This document shows positions 8,581 through 16,839 of a stretch of 64,000 bases of DNA, one piece after another (the stretch's first letter is position 1; every line of letters begins with the position of its first letter). Source of the DNA: Marinomonas lutimaris (GTDB taxonomy: Bacteria; Pseudomonadota; Gammaproteobacteria; Pseudomonadales; Marinomonadaceae); assembly GCF_019426345.1 (NCBI RefSeq), contig NZ_JAHLLW010000003.1:206518-270517 (forward strand), given 5' to 3'. The notes below the pieces were generated by a model. The model saw only the letters and a list, made by a program, of their open reading frames with translations, did no database searches and was not told the DNA's origin. Made by a program: the position numbers and the translations under genes.

Positions 8581-9549
8581 CTACCTCTCAAAAACGTGGC
8601 GTGGGTTAAATTCAGACTCACACTCAGCTAATTGTTGATAAAGCGCTTCGGCTTCACTGCTGTGCACGTTTGGCAAGCTAATTTGTAAAGTTACGATCTG
8701 ATCACCAGAGACTTCACTTGCTTTACCAACCAAGCCCTTACCTTTTATGCGAAGTTTATTACCACTACTCGCGCCTTTCGGAATTTTTAACTTCACTTTA
8801 CCGCTAAGCGTTGGTGCTTCTACACTGGTTCCCAAAGCTGCTTCCCAACAGGTAATGGGTAAAGTTAGTAAAATATTCTTTCCATCAACCGCAAAGTAAG
8901 GATGCGGTGCGAATTCAATCTCGAGTAACAAATCCCCAGCTTTTCCACCACCAACACCCGCTTCGCCTTGTCCGGCCAAACGAATATGTTGTCCCTGTAT
9001 AACACCAGCAGGAATCTTCACATTTAGGGTTTTATCCCGCTGCCTTATAAAGCCATTTTGATCTGGCTCGGACACTCGCAAAGATAACTGTCGTTGACAG
9101 CCAAGATGTGCTTCTTCCAAAAACAAAGCAATTTTATGATGTATATCGCGCCCTCGTTGATTGGCCGAACGCTGAAAATCATCCGCGTGACGAAATCCGC
9201 CGCTGCTCGCCCCAAAAATAGAATCAAAAAAATCACTATAATCAGCGTTACTACTTTGACTATGTGACCTTTGACCCGCATGAGCAGATTGCCAATCAGG
9301 CGGTGGCTGAAAGCCGCCATCTGCTCGACGAGAGCCTTGCTTACGCAATACATCGTACTCAGCGCGCTTTTCTGGGTCTTTTAAAACTGTATAGGCTTCA
9401 CCTACCTCTTTGAATTGCTGCTCAGCGTTGGCTTCTTTGCTGACATCAGGATGATATTTTCTAGCGAGCTTTCGGTAGCTCGCTTTTATTGCGGAAGCAT
9501 CGGCATTTTCAGCAACACCCAGAATCTTATAATAATCTTTAAACTCCAT
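8581..9549 (-). CDS. cbpA: Curved-DNA-binding protein CbpA (class B DnaJ)
   Basis: DnaK co-chaperone and nucleoid-associated protein. The J-domain (residues about 4-69) contains the HPD motif (KYHPDVSKE). A Gly/Ser/Gln-rich linker follows, then two C-terminal beta-barrel domains. There is no Cys-rich zinc finger, which separates CbpA from DnaJ. At 322 aa it is slightly longer than the E. coli protein. The promoter must lie in the AT-rich 9550-9929 interval. It is followed by cbpM on the same transcript. Confidence 0.92.
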   Translation of the reverse strand: MEFKDYYKILGVAENADASAIKASYRKLARKYHPDVSKEANAEQQFKEVGEAYTVLKDPEKRAEYDVLRKQGSRRADGGFQPPPDWQSAHAGQRSHSQSSNADYSDFFDSIFGASSGGFRHADDFQRSANQRGRDIHHKIALFLEEAHLGCQRQLSLRVSEPDQNGFIRQRDKTLNVKIPAGVIQGQHIRLAGQGEAGVGGGKAGDLLLEIEFAPHPYFAVDGKNILLTLPITCWEAALGTSVEAPTLSGKVKLKIPKGASSGNKLRIKGKGLVGKASEVSGDQIVTLQISLPNVHSSEAEALYQQLAECESEFNPRHVFER

Positions 9550-9929
9550 ACTGCATCACTTCCATCAGTGTATTCACTCTTCTAGCATCATAGGCCTTTC
9601 CACCGTGATAGCTGTTTGAATTTCATACAAATATGATATAGATCTAGAAAATGAGAAGAAAATCTCACGGATACCTAAAAGAGTAATATGGAAGTATCGA
9701 AATAACTATATTGTTATTTATTACAACTTAATTGAAATCACATTAATTATAAATAACACATTAAAATTAACGTTAACTCAAATAGATAAAATCCATATAA
9801 AAATTACTACACACCTATCTATTTTTTGAATATCAGAAAAGAATTATCAATAAAAATACTGATTGAACTGATCAACAAATAAGCATATATTAAATAATGC
9901 TATTAAAATACTCTAAAGGTAGATAAACC
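9550..9929. other. AT-rich divergent intergenic region
   Basis: Strongly AT-rich interval between divergently transcribed cbpA and the CsgD-like gene. It must hold both promoters. A short inverted repeat AATAAC-N6-GTTATT (9701-9718) is visible. No ORF or RNA gene was recognised. Confidence 0.55.
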
Positions 9930-10520
9930 ATGGATCTTGAAATGAAAATAAATAAGCATATCAACTATTTAGATGACCAAAAGCAAAGCCCACTACTCTA
10001 CGAAGCGGTTGGTTACAATTTATTACTTGTAAATTACAAAACATTAAATGTTATTACTAACTATGAGTTTTTAAATCAATTTATGCAGCAGAATGGACAG
10101 AAAGGACTTGTTATATTTGATGTCCCAAAAAATGCAGATTTTTCAGAATTAAAATCGTGGCCTAATTTGAAGGGTATATTCTTTGAGAGTGCTGAAGAAA
10201 CACTTTTTGAACAAGGTTTTAAAGCAATTGAACAAGGTGAATTGTGGTTCCCAAGGCCAGTAACAGATTGCTGGACTCGGCAAATGCTCGAAGAAGAACA
10301 ACATACAACATTACGAACGAATAATTTAACCCGAAAAGAAATAAAAGTATTAGAGCTGCTATATTCAGGACTAGAATGCACAGCCATTGCTGATAGTCTC
10401 TTTATAAGCGAAGCTACTGTCAGAGTTCACTTGCATAAAATATATCAAAAAATTGAAGTGAAAAATAAACAGCAAGCTAGGCTATGGTGTAAATTTAACT
10501 TTAATAAACTTAGTAGTTAA
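9930..10520 (+). CDS. CsgD-like LuxR-type regulator
   Basis: A 196-aa regulator with the CsgD layout: a non-canonical receiver-like N-terminal domain (about 1-125) and a LuxR helix-turn-helix (about 130-190; LTRKEIKVLELLYSG, ISEATVRVHLHKIYQKI, KNKQQA). The segment SWPNLKGIFFESAEETLFEQG matches the corresponding CsgD region well, and no phosphoacceptor Asp cluster is apparent. It converges on the fimbrial operon and its stop overlaps the last fimbrial gene by 11 bp. It probably controls the neighbouring fimbriae or a biofilm programme. That target is inferred. Confidence 0.75.
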   Translation: MDLEMKINKHINYLDDQKQSPLLYEAVGYNLLLVNYKTLNVITNYEFLNQFMQQNGQKGLVIFDVPKNADFSELKSWPNLKGIFFESAEETLFEQGFKAIEQGELWFPRPVTDCWTRQMLEEEQHTTLRTNNLTRKEIKVLELLYSGLECTAIADSLFISEATVRVHLHKIYQKIEVKNKQQARLWCKFNFNKLSS

Positions 10521-11361
10521 GAGGACTTATTTGAAATCTAAGAACATCAGTGTATTCTCCAGCCGCTTGATTTCTAAAATCATCCAGCCTGATCCTTAAT
10601 TCCATTAAAAAATCATTTCTTCCATTATATGAAAACACTCGATTATAATCTTGTTTTAGGTTCACTAACCCACCATCTAGACTAAGAAAGTAACCAATAG
10701 TATATTTTGATTTATAAATACGATGTCTTAACTCTCCTCTATTTTCTGAAGAAATATATAACTTAACATCTGTGTTTGTTATTACTTTAAAAGTTGGCAG
10801 CATATTATATTCTTTATTTGGTATTAACTCCCCTAGATAGACATTACTACTACCTGTGTTATAACCAAGAATTGATAGACTTGCTCTAGCTGGTATATCC
10901 TCTTGAATTTCTAAATATTTCTCATCCAATAAAGTATCATTACCATCAAACAATTTTAAAACTAATTTATCTTGGTATTTCCCTGCTCTAACTATTGTAC
11001 CGACTGGAATGAGTAAGTTGATATTAGTAGCAGAATCAATAAATGTAAATCGTGTATTAAACGGTAAGATCAATTTTTGACTATCATTTCTAATTTGATA
11101 ACGAATAGATTGAAATTGCCCTTTCAGTTGAGATTGATTCTCTGTTGATAACAACATGTAAGCATTGCAGGCGTTATCATTAGTTAGATTTACACGAATT
11201 TCTTTTCTTGCCGGATTTTTTTGGGACGAATAATAACTTTCAAAATCATCATAGAGATGCCTTATTTCACCAATTTTTGCATCACATTGAGCAAAAACAT
11301 ATTGAGGTATTATCAATAAAAATACACAATTAACGACAAGTCTTACTTTATTAATGCACAT
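10510..11361 (-). CDS. Fimbrial tip/minor subunit candidate
   Basis: Last gene of the fimbrial operon. The likely start is the ATG complementary to 11359-11361 (MCINKVRLVVNCVFLLII..YVFAQC), which gives a clean signal peptide and an 11-bp overlap with the usher stop. An upstream in-frame start at 11406 would put a hydrophilic extension before it. The mature part (about 260 aa) is beta-rich, has two cysteines and ends with AAGEYTDVLRFQISPLNY, like the last strand of chaperone-usher pilins. The length suggests two domains, as in tip adhesins. No ligand can be predicted. Confidence 0.6.
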   Translation of the reverse strand: MCINKVRLVVNCVFLLIIPQYVFAQCDAKIGEIRHLYDDFESYYSSQKNPARKEIRVNLTNDNACNAYMLLSTENQSQLKGQFQSIRYQIRNDSQKLILPFNTRFTFIDSATNINLLIPVGTIVRAGKYQDKLVLKLFDGNDTLLDEKYLEIQEDIPARASLSILGYNTGSSNVYLGELIPNKEYNMLPTFKVITNTDVKLYISSENRGELRHRIYKSKYTIGYFLSLDGGLVNLKQDYNRVFSYNGRNDFLMELRIRLDDFRNQAAGEYTDVLRFQISPLNY

Positions 11362-13765
11362 GAATGGTTCCTTTTCTTTGTAACTGTTCATTTGCAATAA
11401 CATCAATCAAAAATTTAGACTGTTTTTCATTATTTAATGTAATCTCATACTGGCATGGCATAAGACCAATTAAAGCAAATTTGCCTTTCTTGTTGGTGAA
11501 AAAGTCTTTTTCAGTTTTTTTACTATCAGTAGTACAGACAGCAGTTCCAACTTGTAAAGCGAAAGGCACATCTTGCTCATCAAGCAAAGTTGCAATAACA
11601 GAAATATTCGCTTCCGTACCTATTACGACTTGATGTCCACTTCGGTAAGATGGATAAAAAGAAATAACACCAGACCCAATATCGTATCCTGGAGCCAAGT
11701 CATCCACATCAACACTTACCGTTGAGCGGCTGTATGAATTAATATCATTTAGCAATATAGTGGAAAAATCTTCATTACTTGCTCGGTACTGATTGTTATA
11801 TTTTCCTAAAGTAATCTTTTTACTTTCGAGGCTTGAGTGAGCTTTAACCAAAGCAAAGCTATCATATATAGGTTTACCTACCGCCCAATCGCCATTGGCA
11901 AAAGCAATACTAGAAGAAAAACTCAAACGGGTTTGATGGTCGGCTGATTGCGAATTAAGTTCCTCATAGGAACTAGAGTGATCAACACTGGCTAAAAAAC
12001 GATTCGCATTATATTGCGTATACAAATCAAATTCGGCTTCATCTTGATCATTCTTTTCCGCTCCTACGCGATAATTGAATGAATCCACATAACGACGATT
12101 ACTGTCTTGCGAGAATTCTAGACGTGTTTTTTTTCCGCCAGATTGTTGAGAAAGTCTTGCACTTTGAGTATTTGAGAATTTATATAATAAAGAGAGTTTT
12201 GCCCGCCACCCCTCTTTGCCACTATTTTCCTCCCATTGTCCGCCAAAACTATATCGCCATTGACCATTATCAAAATCGTGGGAAAAACTAGCACCTATCG
12301 TTTTATCCACACCTTCTTCTCCATATGTTGTAGAAGCATTAACAAATAAATAAGTTTGAAAGTTAGGGGTATTAAAATAACTATAGTTTGCTTGAAAAAT
12401 ATGTTCTCGGCGGTGAAAGTCGTTGTTTTGGTCAGGTCTATAACCTAATGACAAATAATCCTGACTAGCATGTTCATAACCCACACTAAAATTTCTATGC
12501 TCAATGCTTGGATCGGTAAAAGTGTTAAATACAATTCGATAAGCACTACCATTTAGCTCATCACTAATACTCCATGAATTTTCAAATGCAAACTGACCAA
12601 CAGTTGTCGCTACAATATTTTTGAATCCAATTTGTTGTACGTATTCATCTGTTTGGGCATTAATTCCAGCGGTCCATGCAGTCGTGATTCCATAATCAAG
12701 ATAGCCACTTATAAGAGGATTGTCATAGTTATATTTTTTTTCTTCGCTTACTACTGAAGGGACACCAAAAAAAAGTTCATATTTCAAATCACCTTCAGCA
12801 AATAAATTTAGTCCTGTGGTCACATCAAAATTAATGATACTAACCTTACCTACATTATCCTTAATTCTTAAAATAATATTGTTATTACCTTCTTTAATTG
12901 GAATATCATCTAGAAGGTATATTCCAGACTCTAAATTCAACCGTTGTATTACTTGATCATCTAAAATAACCTCAACTGATGATGGATTATCTAAAGTAAA
13001 ACTTCTTGAAGCACTTGGACGAACAACATCATCTGAAACAAGAGAGTAATTATGAGACAAGGCGACACCTAAAATACTTGATGAGGATTGAAAATAACTA
13101 CCTGTTGTATTTTTATCCCCTAGTGTTACTCTCAACCCACTGTCAGGAATATCATGAACTAAACGAGTGCCTAATCTTTTAAAAATTGGGCCATTTTCAC
13201 TTTTTTCAGAATCATATTCAGCTTCATTTTCTAAAACCCATTTTTTGATATTCACAACCATTTCGGTACGAATGGCTGACTGTTCATTATTTCCAGTAGA
13301 AGAAAAACCATCTTGATAAAAATAGCTTGAATACACATTCATATAGCCACTAAAATCAGACTCATGTAACGGATCAAGCGGCCTTGCATTAGATTTAAGA
13401 CTTAAAAATTGTGGTTTTATTAAGTTAGATGGAACAGAAATTTCTAGACTAAAATCGCTCAAATCAAAAACAAAGGCTAATCCATAGATTTCGAGCTCTT
13501 TTGTAGAAATTAATTGATTCTGAACATTTTTAGATATTACTAAGAGGTTTTCCGAGTACAAAAAGCGTTCGAAAATTGGTTCAACCTCATCCCAATACAG
13601 TAGTAGACTATCTGCAGGCGTGACTGTTAGTGTTAATCTTCCAATAGAGTTTTTATTCATCTCAGCCTCCACACTTAATTCAATATTACGTTTTGTTGGA
13701 TTGATTTTTGAGTATGCAGGCAACGTAATAAGCACTAAAAAACACACAAAAATCAAATGTCGCAT
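11351..13765 (-). CDS. Fimbrial outer-membrane usher
   Basis: Outer-membrane pore that assembles and secretes chaperone-bound pilins. It is 804 aa with a signal peptide (MRHLIFVCFLVLITLPAYS). An atypical N-terminal domain (about 20-130) is followed by a plug-like part (VEVILDDQVIQRLNLESGIYL, about 270-290), a long beta-barrel region (EHRNFSVGYEHASQDYLSLGYRP) and a C-terminal beta-sandwich with two cysteines (about 730-800). It starts one base after the second chaperone gene's stop. The N-terminal domain is not of the classical FimD type, so this looks like one of the less studied usher clades. Confidence 0.82.
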   Translation of the reverse strand: MRHLIFVCFLVLITLPAYSKINPTKRNIELSVEAEMNKNSIGRLTLTVTPADSLLLYWDEVEPIFERFLYSENLLVISKNVQNQLISTKELEIYGLAFVFDLSDFSLEISVPSNLIKPQFLSLKSNARPLDPLHESDFSGYMNVYSSYFYQDGFSSTGNNEQSAIRTEMVVNIKKWVLENEAEYDSEKSENGPIFKRLGTRLVHDIPDSGLRVTLGDKNTTGSYFQSSSSILGVALSHNYSLVSDDVVRPSASRSFTLDNPSSVEVILDDQVIQRLNLESGIYLLDDIPIKEGNNNIILRIKDNVGKVSIINFDVTTGLNLFAEGDLKYELFFGVPSVVSEEKKYNYDNPLISGYLDYGITTAWTAGINAQTDEYVQQIGFKNIVATTVGQFAFENSWSISDELNGSAYRIVFNTFTDPSIEHRNFSVGYEHASQDYLSLGYRPDQNNDFHRREHIFQANYSYFNTPNFQTYLFVNASTTYGEEGVDKTIGASFSHDFDNGQWRYSFGGQWEENSGKEGWRAKLSLLYKFSNTQSARLSQQSGGKKTRLEFSQDSNRRYVDSFNYRVGAEKNDQDEAEFDLYTQYNANRFLASVDHSSSYEELNSQSADHQTRLSFSSSIAFANGDWAVGKPIYDSFALVKAHSSLESKKITLGKYNNQYRASNEDFSTILLNDINSYSRSTVSVDVDDLAPGYDIGSGVISFYPSYRSGHQVVIGTEANISVIATLLDEQDVPFALQVGTAVCTTDSKKTEKDFFTNKKGKFALIGLMPCQYEITLNNEKQSKFLIDVIANEQLQRKGTIHVH

Positions 13766-13766
13766 T

Positions 13767-14495
13767 TTATTTAAATAACTCTATATGCAATTTTTTCGAA
13801 TTTGAATTATCAACAAAAAAACCAAGAGGGACCCTAATAAAAGCTGAGCTTAAAGGAGGAAAAAAAACATCGTAACCTTGTGATTTTAATTGATCTTTAT
13901 AATAGATCTCTCTTTTCACTCCATTATAAAATATTGACATATCATAATCACTTAACCGAGAGGCTCCATCGCCATTATTAACGACTTTTGCTACTATAGA
14001 GTCCTGATCTAAAGTAATATTTTCAATACTCAGATTTGGAAGCATCTGTAATTGATCAATATGCACAATGAGATTAATATTGAGCAAAACAGTTAGCTTT
14101 GATTGCTTTTCTTCTGGTTCATTTTTTACCGATTGCTCGATCAAACTGACTTGATATGTTTTATCAGTTTTAGGAACAGCCTCGCCCAACCAACGAAATT
14201 GAATCCGCTGATTTTTACCTGATTTCAAATATAATAGCGGAGGAAAAACCCATAAAGGAGAATCGTCCAAAGGTATGAGACTCGGCTCAGATAGACCTAA
14301 AGGGTCAAATCTAACTTCATAAACTTGAATTTCAAATGCCACATCTCTAGAAAGATCGTTGTATATTGTGCTAGAAGGAATTTGTGATGTTTCAAATGGT
14401 GAAAATGTAATTACCATTGGAGCAACTTCTATAGCATAAATGGGTGATATCATGGATAAAGATATAAATAGAAAAACCTTTATAAAATTACACAT
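13767..14495 (-). CDS. Periplasmic fimbrial chaperone 2
   Basis: PapD-like chaperone of 242 aa with a signal peptide (MCNFIKVFLFISLSMISPIYA). The first Ig domain holds PLGLSEPSLIPLDDSPLWVFPPLLYLKSG and the chaperone signature NQRIQFRWLGEAV..TYQVSLIEQ. The second domain has LLNINLIVHIDQ. Its ATG overlaps the stop of chaperone 1 by one base (TAATG). Two different chaperones in one operon suggest separate clients, such as the rod pilin and the tip subunit. Confidence 0.8.
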   Translation of the reverse strand: MCNFIKVFLFISLSMISPIYAIEVAPMVITFSPFETSQIPSSTIYNDLSRDVAFEIQVYEVRFDPLGLSEPSLIPLDDSPLWVFPPLLYLKSGKNQRIQFRWLGEAVPKTDKTYQVSLIEQSVKNEPEEKQSKLTVLLNINLIVHIDQLQMLPNLSIENITLDQDSIVAKVVNNGDGASRLSDYDMSIFYNGVKREIYYKDQLKSQGYDVFFPPLSSAFIRVPLGFFVDNSNSKKLHIELFK

Positions 14496-15193
14496 TATAA
14501 GATCACTTCCAGATCACTTTTTTTCGCATTAAATTTCGAAGGAATTTTTATAAATACCTTACGACTAGAATTTGGTAACAAAAACTTCCCATCTAATGCT
14601 CGACTTAAATCTTGCCCCTCCAACTTATAAACTTGACCTTTATTTTTAACTATCCATTTCGCCTGAGAAAGACGAATAAATTTATTGCCTTTATTTTCTA
14701 AGAATACACTCCATGTTTCTTTATCTACTTGCTCTTTATTTTTTATTACTAAATTAGATTTGGCATTATTTGGGACAACATTAAGTAATGTTTTAAAGCT
14801 AAGCGCCATACCTATACCTGATCCATCTATTTCACCAAGGTCAACGGTAACTTGGTTGATCGCAATTCGATAAGACTTAGACTCTGATAAAACTGGCTCT
14901 CCTATGTACCTTATAATTACAGACTGAGTCTTTCCTGGTGGAATAATAGTTGTCAAAGGTATAATCAAGAAATCATCCTCATTTGGACGAAGTTCTTCTT
15001 TTCCATTTTTATTCACTAATAAATCTAGTGCAAATATCTCTACTGTTAAAGATTTATCTGAATTATTCAAAACACGTATAGTTTGCTGAGACTGACTTCC
15101 TGTAGGTTGTATTTCAGATACCATAGGCTGTACCTGAAAAGCGAATATAGGAAGAGAACTAAAAATAAAAAGAAAAAATATAATATATCGCAT
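14495..15193 (-). CDS. Periplasmic fimbrial chaperone 1
   Basis: PapD-like chaperone, 232 aa. The signal peptide is MRYIIFFLFIFSSLPIFAF. The mature N-terminus reads QVQPMVSEIQPTGSQSQQTI, followed by the G1/F1 signature FLIIPLTTIIPPGKTQSVIIRYIGEP and SYRIAINQV. The second domain includes FKTLLNVVPNNAKSNLVIKN. It is the first gene after the terminator-like hairpin that separates it from the pilin gene, so it is probably transcribed by read-through. Only about 23% sequence similarity to chaperone 2 is evident by eye, so the pair is not a recent duplication. Confidence 0.8.
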   Translation of the reverse strand: MRYIIFFLFIFSSLPIFAFQVQPMVSEIQPTGSQSQQTIRVLNNSDKSLTVEIFALDLLVNKNGKEELRPNEDDFLIIPLTTIIPPGKTQSVIIRYIGEPVLSESKSYRIAINQVTVDLGEIDGSGIGMALSFKTLLNVVPNNAKSNLVIKNKEQVDKETWSVFLENKGNKFIRLSQAKWIVKNKGQVYKLEGQDLSRALDGKFLLPNSSRKVFIKIPSKFNAKKSDLEVIL

Positions 15194-15209
15194 AATCTTT
15201 TTCCTAATT

Positions 15210-15240
15210 AAAAAAAGGCAGTAATATACTGCCTTTTTTT
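15210..15240 (-). terminator. Hairpin terminator/attenuator behind the pilin gene
   Basis: GGCAGTA-ATA-TACTGCC flanked by seven A and seven T residues forms a compact hairpin readable on both strands. It sits between the pilin gene and the first chaperone gene. Such a partial terminator would make pilin mRNA far more abundant than chaperone/usher mRNA. Confidence 0.8.
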
Positions 15241-15248
15241 GTTTTTTC

Positions 15249-15731
15249 TTAGTTAGCTGTGATTGATAACATTAGTTGATCTGTATAGTTACCAGCGAAG
15301 GTTGGAGTCTGGGTAACAGTCATAAAAATGTTACCTGAGTTATAACCTGCCGCCAAAGCTGCTGAGCCATTTTTACTTTGTGATTCTTTCAAATCATTCA
15401 CACCAGTAGTTGCATTCAAAGTGAAGTCATATGGACCTGCTTTAAACTGCGCAGTGTAACCAACACCAGTACCATCTTGGCCATCGACAGTTTGCATATG
15501 ACCTTCAGACGATGTGAGAGTAACCGTTGCTCCATCGTAGTCATTGCATTTCAAACTAGTAATTGGAAGCTGAAACGTAGCACCTTGTGTTAGTTGAGAG
15601 AAATGCACTGACGTAGCAGAGGTAGCTACTTCACAAACTGAAGGGACTGAACCGCCCACATCAAGATTGCCTGCTAACACTGCGCCAGATGACAAAGTTG
15701 CAATTGCTGATAATACGATTAACTTTTTCAT
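15249..15731 (-). CDS. Major fimbrial subunit candidate
   Basis: Secreted pilin of 160 aa. Signal peptide MKKLIVLSAIATLSSGAVLA, then a mature domain with two cysteines (SVCEV and LKCND) that would form the usual pilin disulfide. The C-terminal strand GNYTDQLMLSITAN alternates hydrophobic residues as chaperone-bound pilins do. It precedes the strong hairpin at 15210-15240, the expected position of a highly expressed rod subunit. Codon choice appears more standard than in the neighbouring fimbrial genes, consistent with high expression. Confidence 0.75.
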   Translation of the reverse strand: MKKLIVLSAIATLSSGAVLAGNLDVGGSVPSVCEVATSATSVHFSQLTQGATFQLPITSLKCNDYDGATVTLTSSEGHMQTVDGQDGTGVGYTAQFKAGPYDFTLNATTGVNDLKESQSKNGSAALAAGYNSGNIFMTVTQTPTFAGNYTDQLMLSITAN

Positions 15732-15776
15732 TGTAATATTCCTTCAATAATGTGGATTAGATTTAAAAATTAATGC

Positions 15777-16247
15777 CTACCAAACTCCACCAGAAACAGC
15801 AGATGGAGTCATTTCTATGCGAATTACATCCTGATAATCTCCCGCATAAGTTAATGGCTCAACCAGTTCAAGTTGTAACTTTGCCATGCTTTTAAATAAA
15901 ATATCTCCAACGTTTATATACTGTGTCGTTTTAAGAAGATGAGAAGAATAAGTTTCACTTTTTCCCAAATTTCCAATAGACCAAGTAACGTTATAGCTAT
16001 TTATTTGAGTACTATGCTGGTAACTTAAGCCACCGTTTTCGGACTGCATTGATACTCGCATAGGTGAATTACAATCAATCACCAATTCGGTACTAGCGTG
16101 ACCTTTTGATGAGAGCGTTAAGTTATTATTGAATGCCGTAAATTCACACTTTGAAGGGATATAACCGACTAAAGTCAAGTTAATGTCACTGCTACAAAAA
16201 GCGTTAAATGTACAAGCAAATAATAAACACCAAACTCTTTTCCTCAT
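15777..16247 (-). CDS. Minor fimbrial subunit
   Basis: Secreted pilin-like protein of 156 aa, first gene of the operon. An in-frame GTG lies directly before the ATG at 16247; AGGAA is 8 bases from the ATG and 5 from the GTG, so the ATG is preferred. Signal peptide MRKRVWCLLFACTFNAFCSS. The mature part has two cysteines (SKCEF, IDCNS) and the end LTYAGDYQDVIRIEMTPSAV, matching the strand pattern of the next gene. A role as initiator, anchor or minor rod subunit cannot be distinguished. Confidence 0.68.
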   Translation of the reverse strand: MRKRVWCLLFACTFNAFCSSDINLTLVGYIPSKCEFTAFNNNLTLSSKGHASTELVIDCNSPMRVSMQSENGGLSYQHSTQINSYNVTWSIGNLGKSETYSSHLLKTTQYINVGDILFKSMAKLQLELVEPLTYAGDYQDVIRIEMTPSAVSGGVW

Positions 16248-16250
16248 CAC

Positions 16251-16839
16251 GCTATTTCCTTTTGGTCATCCCGCTAACACAGAAAAGATCCTAAATAAAA
16301 AAAACCGTTTAGTGAGTTTCTATTTGCTTATAAAGTCGATATTTGATCGCTTAATTGTTTAATAGTCGAAAAAATAAATTCTAAACATTTATAAATAATT
16401 GCGCTGTAAATATAAACATAACGCCATAAATACGTTAAAACATCTTTTAAAAAGAGTAGGTTATGCTAGGTTTCTTTTTTCTATAAAAGCAAACATTCAG
16501 TAAACAATCTCTTACAAAAAAGACACAAACCATCTAAAAAATAATTAAACATTACTAAAAATCAACTTAATGTGAACAATATATAAAATATACCTACACT
16601 TAACTGACAAACCCAAAATCCTATAATTTGCCTATAAGCCCGACAAAAATTTGAAAATTAGCCTTTGCTTGGCTTCTTAATGAAGAAAGCGACTAGTTCA
16701 TTGACATTTAGTTTTTCAGAAACACCGATTTGATTTTACTCAGCCCCCCTCTATCACCGATAATTCCGGCTAATGACTCACCCCAGCCGATGAAAGGTTT
16801 TGGTAGAGCAACTCGCATCTAAAGTGGAAACCCTATTCA
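16251..16839. other. AT-rich divergent intergenic region
   Basis: Long AT-rich interval between the fimbrial operon (leftward) and the OsmC-YcaO gene (rightward). It must contain the fimbrial promoter. A TTGACA hexamer at 16701-16706 could be a -35 element for the rightward gene, but no convincing -10 follows. No ORF, tRNA or stable hairpin was recognised. Confidence 0.5.
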
